64,000 nt of DNA from Vibrio xiamenensis (GCF_900100015.1 NZ_FNDD01000032.1:1-64000); one strand, 5' to 3'; shown: positions 15,001-24,268, counted from the first letter of the stretch. Notes: generated by a model not told the origin, from the sequence alone. A program made the numbers and translations.

Positions 15001-15873
15001 TTAAGCGTATTGACGCTCGCCGCACTGCTCTTGATTAAACCACTTAAGCTTTTCAGACAAAGACACCACCTCTCCCACCACTATCAAGGAGGGCGACTGT
15101 GCATCTTTTGAGAGTTCAGCGAGCTGTGCTAATTGACCAGTAAACACTTTTTGGCTAGCTTGAGTCCCGCGCTCGATGATCGCTATCGGTGTTGAAGCTT
15201 GACGGCCGTGATCGATCAGTTGCTGCTGAATATACTCAGACTTCATCAGCCCCATGTAGATCACGAGTGTTTGCTGGCCACGAGCTAAAGTAGACCAATC
15301 CAGATCATCACTTTCCGCTTTTAAATGCCCAGTGATAAACATCGCTGATTGTGCGTAATCACGGTGTGTGAGAGGAATGCCTGCGTAAGCTGTCGCTCCA
15401 GCGGCTGCGGTAATGCCCGGCACGACTTGAAAACGCACTCCGGCATCAAACAACACCTCCAGCTCTTCCCCACCACGGCCAAAGATAAACGGATCGCCAC
15501 CTTTAATGCGTACGACGCGATGGCCTTGCTTGGCAAAATCGACCAATAACTGATTGGTTTTCTCTTGAGGGACGCTGTGATGGCCTGCGCGTTTACCAAC
15601 ACAGACTAAAATAGTATCGGAAGGTACTAAAGCCATGATGTCGTCAGAGACCAAATAGTCGTAGAGCACCACATCGGCTTGCTGCAGAAAACGCAGCGCT
15701 TTAACGGTTAACAGATCTGGGTCACCCGGGCCGGCACCGATCAGCGCGACCTCGCCAGGCTGAAGCTGAGCAGGCGAAGAGCCAGAAACAGAAAACAAGC
15801 GGGCTTGCCCCTGACGAGAAGTCGGAAATTGCGAAAGAGTATCCTTGGTGGTCATAGCTGCGGTCCAGTCCAT
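15001..15873 (-). CDS. cobA: Uroporphyrinogen-III C-methyltransferase
   Basis: SAM-dependent enzyme that methylates uroporphyrinogen III to precorrin-2, the precursor of siroheme needed by CysI. 290 residues; motifs VALIGAGPGDPDLLTVKA, VRIKGGDPFIFGRGGEE and PGITAAAGATAYAGIPLTHR are those of SUMT enzymes. It stands alone, without the CysG dehydrogenase/ferrochelatase part. In related vibrios cysD and cysN follow it; here the SLC13 permease comes next. The start may be 15855 (MTTKDT); neither start has a good ribosome binding site. Confidence 0.92.
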   Translation of the reverse strand: MDWTAAMTTKDTLSQFPTSRQGQARLFSVSGSSPAQLQPGEVALIGAGPGDPDLLTVKALRFLQQADVVLYDYLVSDDIMALVPSDTILVCVGKRAGHHSVPQEKTNQLLVDFAKQGHRVVRIKGGDPFIFGRGGEELEVLFDAGVRFQVVPGITAAAGATAYAGIPLTHRDYAQSAMFITGHLKAESDDLDWSTLARGQQTLVIYMGLMKSEYIQQQLIDHGRQASTPIAIIERGTQASQKVFTGQLAQLAELSKDAQSPSLIVVGEVVSLSEKLKWFNQEQCGERQYA

Positions 15874-16123
15874 ATGCTTGTCTGCATTATGGCGCCGTCA
15901 ACATATTACCTGAAATTCTAAAATTTCATTTTTTATTCTAAATACTGATAAGCATAACGACCACAGCCTAAAAACCCTGTGGGGCAAAAATGGGAATCCG
16001 CCATGATAGATGCCGAGCAAAAGTGCGAGAGTTCACAAATTGTCACCTTTGCGAATTCTCCTTACATAACATTTTGTTAAATTGGTTCAGGTACATTCCA
16101 ACAACTCTCTCGGAGCTTAGATA

Positions 16124-18085
16124 ATGAAACTGGCAGTGAAACCTCTCTCTATAGCCGTGCTTGGCGGCATGCTAACCATGGCTGGAGGCGCGATGGCGCA
16201 AACGATCAATCTGCGCATCATTGAAACCACTGACATTCACACGAACGTGATGGATTACGACTATTACAAAGACAAAGCGTCGCTAAAAATAGGCCTCACT
16301 CGCGCGGCAACGCTTGTCAAACAAGCTCGAGAGCAAGTGCAAAATAGTGTGCTCGTTGATAACGGTGACTTGATTCAAGGCAGCCCTATGGGCGACTACA
16401 TGGCATCAAAAGGCATCAAGCCTGGGGAAGTTCATCCGGTGTACAAGGCGATGAACCAATTGGGTTACGAGGTGGGCAATATCGGTAACCACGAATTTAA
16501 CTATGGACTGAGCTTTTTAAAAGAAACCATTAACGATGCCAATTTCCCTTACATCAACGCCAACGTCTACGACCAAAAAACGGGGCAACATTTCTTCACT
16601 CCATATCTAATCAAAGAGTACACAGTACAAGACAGCGACGGTAAATCTCAGCAGATCAAGATCGGTTACATCGGTTTTGTGCCACCTCAAGTCATGGTGT
16701 GGGATAAAAAGAACCTTGATGGAAAAGTGTATGTTGAAGATATCAAAGCCACCGCCGAAAAGTATGTTCCTGAAATGAAAGCCAAAGGCGCTGACATCAT
16801 TGTCGCGATTCCGCACTCTGGTGTTTCATCTGAGCCGTATAAGAAAGGGGCTGAAAACTCTACTTATTATCTCGCCGATGTGAAAGGCATTGACGCTATT
16901 ACCTTTGGCCATTCACATGCGGTCTTTCCTGGTAAAGGTTTTGACAACATTCAAGGCGTCGATAACCAAAAAGGCACCATCAACGGAATTGCCGCTGTCA
17001 TGCCAGGCCGCTGGGGCAGCCATGTTGGCGTCATTGATCTCACTCTAGAACAACAACAAGGCAAATGGCACGTCGTTGATGGACATAGTGAGGCGCGACC
17101 AATCTTTGATAGTGCGCATAATAAGGCTTTAGTCAATGCCGATGCGGGTATCGTAAAAGCCTTAGAGGCCGATCACAAAGCCACTCGTGATTTTGTCAAT
17201 CAACCGATTGGCCAAGCAAACGATGTGATGTACAGCTATCTCGCTCTGGTTCAAGACGATCCCACCATTCAAATCGTCAACTTGGCACAAAAAGATTATG
17301 TCGAACAGTTTATTCAAGGCGACCCGGATCTTTCGGATCTGCCAGTTCTTTCGGCAGCCGCACCATTTAAAGTCGGCGGACGAAAAAATGATCCCAGCAA
17401 CTTTACTGAAGTGGAATCTGGCCAGTTGACCTTCCGTAACGCCGCCGACCTGTACTTATATCCAAACACACTGGTGGCGCTGAAAGTTTCAGGTAAGCAA
17501 GTTCAAGAGTGGCTCGAATGCAGTGCCGGGCAGTTCAATCAAATTAAAACCGATGTGAGTGAGCCACAATCGCTGCTCGACTGGGATGGCTTTAGAACCT
17601 ATAACTTCGATGTTATTGATGGTGTTAACTACCAAATCGACGTCACTCAACCGGCCAAATATGACGGAGACTGCCAACTCAAAAACGCAGAAGCTCAGCG
17701 TATCGTTAACCTGACTTACCGTGATAAGCCGATCGATCCTGCGCAAACCTTCCTGATTGCAACGAACAACTATCGTGCGTATGGCAACAAATTTGCCGGA
17801 ACTGGTAGTGACTTTATTGCTTTTGATTCTCCGGATGAAAACCGCGCAGTGGTGGCAAACTACATTACTCGCGTCAGCCAAGAGCAAGGTGAAGTCACGC
17901 CGAGTGCTGATAACAACTGGTCATTCGCACCAATCAGCTCGGCGACCAAGCTTGATATTCGCTTTGAAACCTCTCCAAGTGATAAAGCTGCCCAGTTTAT
18001 TAAAAACAAAGGCCAGTACCCTATGAAGCAGGTTGCCAGCGACGACAGTGGTTTCGCTGTCTACCAAATTGATCTTCAAAAGTAG
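16124..18085 (+). CDS. cpdB: 2',3'-cyclic-nucleotide 2'-phosphodiesterase/3'-nucleotidase, periplasmic
   Basis: 653-residue periplasmic enzyme that opens 2',3'-cyclic nucleotides and dephosphorylates 3'-nucleotides, allowing use of external RNA breakdown products. A signal peptide ends at AMA (about residue 25). The N-terminal metallophosphatase domain shows TTDIHTNV, DNGDLIQGSP, GNHEFNYG and FGHSHAVFPG. The C-terminal 5'-nucleotidase domain contains YLYPNTLVALKVSG and TNNYRAYG. It is divergent from cobA and followed by its own terminator. Confidence 0.95.
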   Translation: MKLAVKPLSIAVLGGMLTMAGGAMAQTINLRIIETTDIHTNVMDYDYYKDKASLKIGLTRAATLVKQAREQVQNSVLVDNGDLIQGSPMGDYMASKGIKPGEVHPVYKAMNQLGYEVGNIGNHEFNYGLSFLKETINDANFPYINANVYDQKTGQHFFTPYLIKEYTVQDSDGKSQQIKIGYIGFVPPQVMVWDKKNLDGKVYVEDIKATAEKYVPEMKAKGADIIVAIPHSGVSSEPYKKGAENSTYYLADVKGIDAITFGHSHAVFPGKGFDNIQGVDNQKGTINGIAAVMPGRWGSHVGVIDLTLEQQQGKWHVVDGHSEARPIFDSAHNKALVNADAGIVKALEADHKATRDFVNQPIGQANDVMYSYLALVQDDPTIQIVNLAQKDYVEQFIQGDPDLSDLPVLSAAAPFKVGGRKNDPSNFTEVESGQLTFRNAADLYLYPNTLVALKVSGKQVQEWLECSAGQFNQIKTDVSEPQSLLDWDGFRTYNFDVIDGVNYQIDVTQPAKYDGDCQLKNAEAQRIVNLTYRDKPIDPAQTFLIATNNYRAYGNKFAGTGSDFIAFDSPDENRAVVANYITRVSQEQGEVTPSADNNWSFAPISSATKLDIRFETSPSDKAAQFIKNKGQYPMKQVASDDSGFAVYQIDLQK

Positions 18086-18104
18086 TAGCAAGTTCACTAA
18101 AGTA

Positions 18105-18133
18105 AAAGCCACGAAATATCGTGGCTTTTTATT
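18105..18133 (+). terminator. Rho-independent terminator after cpdB
   Basis: AAAGCCACGA AATA TCGTGGCTTT followed by TTATTT, 20 bases past the cpdB stop. Confidence 0.88.
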
Positions 18134-18155
18134 TAACCAATCGATTGAGATTTTC

Positions 18156-18731
18156 ATGTACCAACAACAGATAAGCGAGATGCTGCTAAGCAGCGGCTTT
18201 AGCCAGCAACAAGCGCAAAAGCTGCTTGAAATAGGCTCCGTTTTGGAGTTACCGACACGCCACGTGCTGACGCATCAAGGGCAATCGATTGAACAGGTAT
18301 ACTTGCTGGTACAAGGGATTTGTTTAGAGCAATGGATTACGCAGCAACACGAGGCTGTGACCAAAACTTGCAGCTGGCCGGGAGAGTGGCTACTGCCCTC
18401 CGAGCCGTTAACTGAACAATATATTGCCTCTACACTCGTTGAGACGCTCACCCCATGCCTATTGCTGTGTTTACCGGTTGAGCACCTTATTCGTTGGCGC
18501 ACACATGTTGAACCTCTCTATCAAAACTTGTTAGAGCAACGCATAAAAGCAGACCACCAAAAAACAATGTTCCAGAAATTATACTCACCTAGTGAACGTT
18601 ACCATCTGCTTAGTCAGCAATTTGAGAGCGAACTGGACATGCTGAACGTATATCACTTAGCCCAATGCTTAGACACAACTGAACCCCAAATCGAACAAAT
18701 CTTGCAAGCGCATCAATCGTGCAATGATTAG
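18156..18731 (+). CDS. Crp/Fnr-like cyclic-nucleotide-binding-domain protein
   Basis: 191-residue protein. Residues 15-120 form a cNMP-binding-type beta-roll with LELPTRHVLTHQGQ and VYLLVQGICLEQW, followed by a helix and a degenerate helix-turn-helix (ERYHLLSQQF ... LNVYHLAQCLDTTEPQIEQIL). This matches the shorter Crp/Fnr proteins (YeiL-like branch) and not Crp itself, which is at 50469. Ligand residues for cAMP are not evident. ATG at 18156 is chosen because upstream codons run through the cpdB terminator. Target genes are unknown; its neighbour is the acetyltransferase elaA 41 bases downstream. Confidence 0.7.
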   Translation: MYQQQISEMLLSSGFSQQQAQKLLEIGSVLELPTRHVLTHQGQSIEQVYLLVQGICLEQWITQQHEAVTKTCSWPGEWLLPSEPLTEQYIASTLVETLTPCLLLCLPVEHLIRWRTHVEPLYQNLLEQRIKADHQKTMFQKLYSPSERYHLLSQQFESELDMLNVYHLAQCLDTTEPQIEQILQAHQSCND

Positions 18732-18772
18732 TTTTCATTCCTTTGTATTTCACCCATTGAGCGTCGACACTA

Positions 18773-19228
18773 ATGATTAACTGGCAACGAATGACTTTTC
18801 AACAGCTGACAAATGTTCAGCTTTACCAACTGTTAAAACTGCGAGTGGATGTTTTCGTAGTCGAGCAGAATTGCCCTTACCCTGAGCTGGATAATAAAGA
18901 TCTCGAGCAAGAGGTTTACCAACTGGTGGGCTTTATTGGCCAAGATATTATCGCCTGCGCTCGTTTACTACCACCCGGAGTCAGTTACCCGAGTGCCAGC
19001 ATAGGCAGAGTCGCAACGTCAAGTCAGCATCGTGGAGGCGGATTGGGCCATGAACTGCTCAAACAAGCGATTCAGAATTGCCTTGAATTGTGGCCGGCCA
19101 GTGACATTGAGATTGGTGCCCAGCAGCACCTTGAGCAGTTCTATCAACGCCACGGCTTTGTAACAACATCAGAAATGTACCTGGAAGATGATATCCCGCA
19201 CATTGATATGAAACGTTCAACCAAGTAG
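18773..19228 (+). CDS. elaA: GNAT family N-acetyltransferase, ElaA-like
   Basis: 151-residue acetyltransferase with an N-terminal LYQLLKLRVDVFVVEQNCPYPELD block diagnostic of ElaA and the acetyl-CoA loop SIGRVATSSQHRGGGLGHELL. Its substrate is not established in the family. It follows the Crp/Fnr-like gene on the same strand and may be cotranscribed. The C-terminal YQRHGFVTTSEMYLEDDIPHI is also typical. Confidence 0.85.
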   Translation: MINWQRMTFQQLTNVQLYQLLKLRVDVFVVEQNCPYPELDNKDLEQEVYQLVGFIGQDIIACARLLPPGVSYPSASIGRVATSSQHRGGGLGHELLKQAIQNCLELWPASDIEIGAQQHLEQFYQRHGFVTTSEMYLEDDIPHIDMKRSTK

Positions 19229-19239
19229 ACGGGCTATTT

Positions 19240-19800
19240 TTATTTACTACGCCCAAAACCGCCGTCAGATAAACGGAAAAACATCACCGAGTGACTGCCT
19301 TTATCGAGTTGAAGAATATCTAAAGACCCATCGGCGGCAAGTTTAAATCTCACTAATTGACCTTTCTTAATATAACTTAAAGGTTTATCAGCACCTTCTA
19401 CTCTAACGAGTGCATTTAAGTCAGATAACGGAAGGCCGTTATTGCGAAATACCTGCGATAAAGTGTCGCCACTTTTAACTTGGTATTCTTTCCAAGCTTT
19501 AGATTTAAGCGCGACTTGGCCGCTAATGGTTTGCTCACTTAAACCTTGTGCGTTAATACTCACTTCTACGCGTTGGTTCAGAGCAGGGGCTGAATCTGAA
19601 CTCGACGGCGAAGGAAGCGGAACAAACAATAATAACGCGACGACAACCACTAACGCCGTCAGCGCACGTTGATGGAACTTGGGCAATCGCGTCCAGAGCT
19701 CACGAACTTTTTGTACGTAAGAATGCCAATCAAATTGCGATAGTTTTTGTTTTACGCTTTGAGTCATATCAGCCTTTGGCTTTTTCCTACGGCGATTCAT
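19240..19800 (-). CDS. OapA/YtfB-family protein with LysM-like domain
   Basis: 186-residue inner-membrane protein: basic N-terminal cytoplasmic tail, one transmembrane segment (about residues 45-66, ALTALVVVVALLLFVPLP), then a periplasmic part with a LysM-like OapA domain (YQVKSGDTLSQVFRNNGLPLSDLNALV). Family members such as E. coli YtfB are tied to the cell envelope and division; Haemophilus OapA affects colony opacity. GGAGG stands ten bases before the ATG at 19800. It is divergent from fklB, as in other gammaproteobacteria. Confidence 0.82.
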   Translation of the reverse strand: MNRRRKKPKADMTQSVKQKLSQFDWHSYVQKVRELWTRLPKFHQRALTALVVVVALLLFVPLPSPSSSDSAPALNQRVEVSINAQGLSEQTISGQVALKSKAWKEYQVKSGDTLSQVFRNNGLPLSDLNALVRVEGADKPLSYIKKGQLVRFKLAADGSLDILQLDKGSHSVMFFRLSDGGFGRSK

Positions 19801-20037
19801 TCCTACTTAGCCTCCACTTAGTGATTGATTACAAGTATAAAAACAGCGCAAGCTGACGTATAGCGAAATTCCGTTGATTCGGTGAATAAAAAGTAAAATC
19901 TCTCATTCATGGGTGACAAAACCCGATCTAAGTCTCATTGCTATCGATGAAAAAAATCAGCCAAGATCGACCGTTTCATCAAGGGTTGAGAACTGGTATC
20001 CTGTCCCATTCTATACGTAACACAAAGAGAGACAGTC

Positions 20038-20658
20038 ATGTCTGAAGTAAAATTCGAAACTGTAGAACAAAAAGCAAGCTACGGCATTGGTATCCAAATG
20101 GGCCAACAACTAGCGGGCAGCGGCCTTGAAGGTCTAAGCGTTGACGCTATCGCTGCGGGTATCGCTACTGCACTTACTGGTTCAGAGCCAAGCATTGAGA
20201 TTGACGAAATCAATCAAGCATTGCAAGCGATGCATCAAAAAGCGGAAGAAGCTCGTCAAGAAGCAGCAAAAGCAGCTGCAGCTGACGGCGAAGTATTCCT
20301 AAAAGACAACGCTCTACGTCCAGAAGTGACTGTACTTGATTCAGGTCTTCAATACGAAGTATTGACTGAAGGTACTGGTGAAGTTCCAACTTCTGACAAA
20401 CAAGTACGTGTTCACTACCACGGTCAGCTAACTGACGGTACTGTGTTTGATAGCTCAGTATCACGCGGTCAACCTGCAGAGTTCCCAGTAACTGGCGTTA
20501 TCAAAGGCTGGGTTGAAGCTCTACAAATGATGCCTGTTGGCTCTAAGTGGAAACTATACATTCCGCACGATCTTGCTTACGGCGAGCGTGGTGCTGGTGC
20601 AGCGATCCCTCCATTTGCAGCGCTTGTATTTGAAGTTGAACTTCTAGACATCCTGTAA
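20038..20658 (+). CDS. fklB: FKBP-type peptidyl-prolyl cis-trans isomerase FklB (FKBP22)
   Basis: 206-residue proline isomerase. The N-terminal 90 residues form the helical dimerisation domain (KASYGIGIQMGQQLAGSGLEGL and an Ala/Glu-rich helix). The C-terminal FKBP domain contains VHYHGQLTDGTVFDSSVSRG, VIKGWVEALQMMPVGSKW and AYGERGAGAAIPPFAAL. There is no signal peptide, so it is cytoplasmic FKBP22, not FkpA. GAGAGA precedes the ATG and a strong terminator follows. Confidence 0.93.
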   Translation: MSEVKFETVEQKASYGIGIQMGQQLAGSGLEGLSVDAIAAGIATALTGSEPSIEIDEINQALQAMHQKAEEARQEAAKAAAADGEVFLKDNALRPEVTVLDSGLQYEVLTEGTGEVPTSDKQVRVHYHGQLTDGTVFDSSVSRGQPAEFPVTGVIKGWVEALQMMPVGSKWKLYIPHDLAYGERGAGAAIPPFAALVFEVELLDIL

Positions 20659-20683
20659 GAAATTTCGCAAACAATTGACATCA

Positions 20684-20708
20684 AGCGGCGCATAGCGCCG
20701 CTTTTTTT
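20684..20708 (+). terminator. Rho-independent terminator after fklB
   Basis: Perfect stem AGCGGCGC ATA GCGCCGCT followed by a run of T residues. Confidence 0.92.
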
Positions 20709-20759
20709 ATTTTACAGTACGAGACACATTCAATGCCTGACAAGGAAAGAGAATCTGTC

Positions 20760-21260
20760 ATGAAACCAACCCTATTACGCTCCCTGCTAATTACATCTCT
20801 TGTAACCGCCCTACCAATTCAAGCGGCTTCCATCGACTTCAGCAACACAGATCAAACAAGTATCTCCAACGCGATCAACAGCGCTTTAGAACAAGTGCAA
20901 GGCAATACAGAGTTAACTAATGATCTCTCGAACCAACTCAATGTAAGTCCGATGCAAGCCGCTGGAGGCGCGGGTGCGCTGCTAGCCTTGGCACAAAATA
21001 ATCTCGGGCAAAACGAAAATGAGCAACTTGGTGAAATTCTTCCCGGTGTCGACCAATTAACCAGTCTGAATTTATCTGGTACATCAAACTTGCTATCAAG
21101 CGTGAACTCATTGAGTGATGTGAATCGGACGTTTTCCGAACTGGGACTAGATACAGAGATGCTAGAGCAATACGCGCCGTTGCTGCTGGAATATTTAAAG
21201 CAACACAAAGCAAATCAAGACTTGCTAACGTCACTCAGCGCTCTATGGGGTGTGAAATAG
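20760..21260 (+). CDS. DUF2780 family exported protein
   Basis: 166-residue secreted or periplasmic protein. Signal peptide MKPTLLRSLLITSLVTALPIQA is cleaved near residue 22. The mature part has NQLNVSPMQAAGGAGALLALAQNNL, the repeated-Gly helix turn of the DUF2780 (VcgC/VcgE-like) family, and ends LLTSLSALWGVK. Function is unknown. ATG at 20760 is chosen for the signal peptide; an in-frame ATG nine codons earlier would disrupt it. It converges with rplQ and shares a bidirectional terminator. Confidence 0.75.
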   Translation: MKPTLLRSLLITSLVTALPIQAASIDFSNTDQTSISNAINSALEQVQGNTELTNDLSNQLNVSPMQAAGGAGALLALAQNNLGQNENEQLGEILPGVDQLTSLNLSGTSNLLSSVNSLSDVNRTFSELGLDTEMLEQYAPLLLEYLKQHKANQDLLTSLSALWGVK

Positions 21261-21285
21261 ATTCGAAACAGAATACTGCAGATAT

Positions 21286-21316
21286 AAAAAAGCCGAGCAT
21301 AACGCTCGGCTTTTTC
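21286..21316. terminator. Bidirectional terminator between the DUF2780 gene and rplQ
   Basis: AAAAAAGCCGAGC ATAAC GCTCGGCTTTTT is symmetric, giving a T-run on either strand. It ends both convergent units, including the alpha operon. Confidence 0.92.
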
Positions 21317-21329
21317 AATAACGAACTGA

Positions 21330-21710
21330 TTACTCAGCAGCTTCTTCAGCAGCTGGGCGATCAACAAGCTCAATGAAAGCCATTGGAGCTTTGTCACCAG
21401 CACGGAAGCCAGCTTTTAGGATACGAGTGTAACCGCCCTGACGAGCAGCAAAACGTGGACCTAATTCGTTGAATAGTTTTGCAACGACTTCGTTGTCACG
21501 AGTACGAGCAAATGCTAGACGACGGTTAGCAACACTGTCAGTCTTAGCTAGTGTAATCAAAGGCTCAACGACGCGACGTAGCTCTTTTGCTTTTGGCAAA
21601 GTAGTCTTGATAACTTCATGACGTACTAGAGAGCTAGCCATGTTGCTGAACATCGCTTTGCGATGACTGCTGTTGCGGTTGAGTTGACGACCACTCTTAC
21701 GATGGCGCAT
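21330..21710 (-). CDS. rplQ: 50S ribosomal protein L17
   Basis: 126-residue large-subunit protein, last gene of the alpha operon. It begins MRHRKSGRQLNRNSSHRKAM as in all bacterial L17 and ends in a short acidic tail. It follows rpoA by 26 bases. Confidence 0.97.
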   Translation of the reverse strand: MRHRKSGRQLNRNSSHRKAMFSNMASSLVRHEVIKTTLPKAKELRRVVEPLITLAKTDSVANRRLAFARTRDNEVVAKLFNELGPRFAARQGGYTRILKAGFRAGDKAPMAFIELVDRPAAEEAAE

Positions 21711-21736
21711 GACCTAATCCTTCTAACTAGTATCGA

Positions 21737-22729
21737 TTAATCTTCAGCGATAGACGCTGGCGGCCAGTTTTCTAGGCGCATACCCAGAGAAAGGCCACGT
21801 GATGCAAGTACGTCTTTAATCTCAGTAAGAGATTTTTTACCAAGGTTTGGCGTTTTAAGTAGCTCAACCTCAGTGCGCTGTACAAGATCACCGATGTAGT
21901 GAATCGCTTCTGCTTTCAGACAGTTAGCAGAGCGAACTGTTAGTTCAAGATCGTCTACAGGACGCAGTAGGATCGGATCGAATTCAGGCTTCTCTTCTTT
22001 CTCTTCTGGAACTCGTACATCACGAAGATCTACGAATGCATCCAATTGTTCAGCAAGAACTGTTGCTGCACGACGGATAGCTTCCTCAGGTTCTAGAGTA
22101 CCGTTCGTTTCCATATCGATGACTAGCTTATCTAAGTCAGTACGCTGCTCTACACGAGCTGCTTCAACAGAGTAAGCAATTTTATCTACTGGGCTGTAAG
22201 TTGCGTCAACCAGTAGGCGACCAATAGGACGCTCATCTTCTTCGGTATGGATGCGAGCTGAAGCCGGAACATAACCGCGACCACGTTCCACTTTGATACG
22301 CATTGCGATCTCAGCGTTGTCATCAGTTAGGTGACAGATTACGTGTTCAGGGTTAGCGATCTCTACATCACCATCATGGGTGATGTCACCTGCAACCACA
22401 GGGCCCGAGCCTGATTTGTTCAGCGTAATGTACACTTCATCTTTGCCTTCGGCAACGCGTACAGCTAAACCTTTCAGGTTCAGAAGAATTTCAAGAATAT
22501 CTTCTTGAACGCCTTCTTTCGTGCTGTATTCGTGTAGAACGCCTTCAATCTCTACTTCCGTTACCGCACAACCCGGCATAGAAGATAGGAGAATACGGCG
22601 AAGTGCATTACCCAGAGTATGGCCAAAGCCACGCTCTAACGGCTCAAGAGTTACTTTTGCGTGAGTCGTGCTGATCTGTTCGATGTCAACAAGACGTGGC
22701 TTAAGAAATTCTGTTACAGAACCCTGCAT
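21737..22729 (-). CDS. rpoA: DNA-directed RNA polymerase subunit alpha
   Basis: 330-residue alpha subunit. The N-terminal domain (to about 235) dimerises and assembles beta and beta-prime; it contains HTLGNALRRILLSSMPGCAVTE. The C-terminal domain (about 250-330) carries ELTVRSANCLKAEAIHYIGDLV, the surface that contacts UP elements and activators such as Crp, encoded at 50469. It sits between rpsD and rplQ in the alpha operon; transcript level follows S4 autoregulation. Confidence 0.98.
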   Translation of the reverse strand: MQGSVTEFLKPRLVDIEQISTTHAKVTLEPLERGFGHTLGNALRRILLSSMPGCAVTEVEIEGVLHEYSTKEGVQEDILEILLNLKGLAVRVAEGKDEVYITLNKSGSGPVVAGDITHDGDVEIANPEHVICHLTDDNAEIAMRIKVERGRGYVPASARIHTEEDERPIGRLLVDATYSPVDKIAYSVEAARVEQRTDLDKLVIDMETNGTLEPEEAIRRAATVLAEQLDAFVDLRDVRVPEEKEEKPEFDPILLRPVDDLELTVRSANCLKAEAIHYIGDLVQRTEVELLKTPNLGKKSLTEIKDVLASRGLSLGMRLENWPPASIAED

Positions 22730-22753
22730 TGTGTCCTCTCTTTAGTTTAAACC

Positions 22754-23374
22754 TTACTTAGAGTAAAGCTCGACGATCAATTGTTCGTTGATGTCAGCTG
22801 ATAGATCAGAACGTTCAGGCATACGCTTGAAAGTACCTTCCATCTTACCGGCATCTACTTCAATCCAAGTTGGTTTTTCGCGTTGTTCTGCAACTTCTAG
22901 AGCTGCTTTGATACGAGCTTGAGTTTTAGCTTTCTCACGAATAGAAACAACGTCATTAGCCGCAACTTTGAAAGAAGGAACGTTTACAACTTTACCGTTA
23001 ACTAGGATAGCTTTGTGGCTAACTAGTTGGCGTGCTTCTGCGCGAGTTGCGCCGTAGCCCATGCGGTAAACTACGTTATCAAGACGACCTTCAAGAAGTT
23101 GAAGTAGGTTTTCACCAGTGTTGCCTTTTAGACGAGCTGCTTCTTTGTAGTAGTTACGGAATTGTTTTTCTAGTACGCCGTACATACGACGAACTTTTTG
23201 CTTCTCGCGAAGCTGAACGCCGTACTCAGATAGACGACCGCGACGAGCGCCGTGTACACCTGGGGCGTTATCAATTTTACACTTGGTATCGATCGCGCGA
23301 ACACCAGACTTAAGGAACAAGTCAGTGCCTTCACGACGGCTAAGCTTCAGCTTAGGACCCAAATATCTTGCCAT
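22754..23374 (-). CDS. rpsD: 30S ribosomal protein S4
   Basis: 206-residue primary 16S-binding protein that also represses its own operon by binding the rpsM leader at 24167-24268. It starts MARYLGPKLKLSRREGTDL and has the S4 RNA-binding domain (LEGRLDNVVYRMGYGATRAEARQLV). Only one N-terminal cysteine is present, so this is the zinc-free form. Confidence 0.98.
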   Translation of the reverse strand: MARYLGPKLKLSRREGTDLFLKSGVRAIDTKCKIDNAPGVHGARRGRLSEYGVQLREKQKVRRMYGVLEKQFRNYYKEAARLKGNTGENLLQLLEGRLDNVVYRMGYGATRAEARQLVSHKAILVNGKVVNVPSFKVAANDVVSIREKAKTQARIKAALEVAEQREKPTWIEVDAGKMEGTFKRMPERSDLSADINEQLIVELYSK

Positions 23375-23401
23375 GATCTTTCTCCAATTATCCCAGAAAC
23401 G

Positions 23402-23791
23402 TTAAACGCGACGTTTCTTAGGTGGACGACAACCGTTATGAGGGATAGGAGTCGCGTCAACAATGTTTGTGATGCGGAAACCAGCAGCGTTCAGTGCGCG
23501 AACAGTAGATTCACGACCTGGACCTGGACCCTTAACCATAACCTCTAGGTTCTTTAGGCCATATTCTTTAGCCATTTCAGCACAACGCTCAGCAGCAACT
23601 TGCGCAGCGAACGGAGTAGACTTACGAGAACCACGGAAACCGGAACCACCCGCTGTAGCCCAAGCTAGAGCGTTACCTTGACGGTCTGTGATAGTAACGA
23701 TTGTGTTATTGAAAGATGCATGGATGTGCGCTACGCCATCTGCAACTTGCTTGCGTACGCGCTTACGAGCGCGAGTTGGTTGTTTAGCCAT
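23402..23791 (-). CDS. rpsK: 30S ribosomal protein S11
   Basis: 129-residue platform protein with the usual [19 protein letters not shown] and C-terminal [16 protein letters not shown]. It lies between rpsM and rpsD in the alpha operon. Confidence 0.98.
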
Positions 23792-23809
23792 TGTACTCTA
23801 CCTTCCCGA

Positions 23810-24166
23810 TTATTTCTTGATCGGCTTACGCGGACCCTTACGGGTGCGAGCGTTGGTTTTAGTACGCTGTCCACGTAGTGGTAGACTGCGACGATGACGA
23901 AGACCACGGTAACAACCAAGGTCCATAAGACGCTTGATGTTCATAGATACTTCACGACGTAGATCACCCTCTACAGTGTACTTAGCTACACCATCACGCA
24001 GTTGATCGATCTGCTCTTCAGTTAGTTCACTGATCTTAACATCTTCAGCAATACCCGCTGTAGCTAGAATAGCTTGTGAGCGAGTTTTACCGATACCGTA
24101 GATCGCAGTTAGAGCGATTACAGCGTGTTTCTGATCAGGAATGTTAATGCCTGCTATACGGGCCAC
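23810..24166 (-). CDS. rpsM: 30S ribosomal protein S13
   Basis: 118-residue small-subunit head protein (MARIAGINIPDQKHAVIALT; C-terminal GQRTKTNARTRKGPRKPIKK). First gene of the alpha operon. It uses a GTG start after AGGAGTGAATA, the same arrangement as in E. coli, where this site is the S4 translational control point. Confidence 0.98.
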   Translation of the reverse strand: MARIAGINIPDQKHAVIALTAIYGIGKTRSQAILATAGIAEDVKISELTEEQIDQLRDGVAKYTVEGDLRREVSMNIKRLMDLGCYRGLRHRRSLPLRGQRTKTNARTRKGPRKPIKK

Positions 24167-24268
24167 TATTCACTCCTAGTACTTTAAATAAAGAAATCCA
24201 CCACAACAAAGCCCGTTGAGGATACGTTGCGGTTGCTACTTCTTTTGCACGCAAAAGGTAGGCCGAGG
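24167..24268 (-). ncRNA. Alpha-operon leader, S4-binding translational control element
   Basis: The leader between the alpha promoter and the rpsM GTG contains GTATCCTCAACGGGCTTTGTTG and AGGAGTGAATAGTGGCC, matching the E. coli alpha-operon pseudoknot (GTATCC ... ACGGGCTTT ...) in order and spacing. S4 binds this element to block initiation. The exact pairing was not folded here. Confidence 0.75.
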
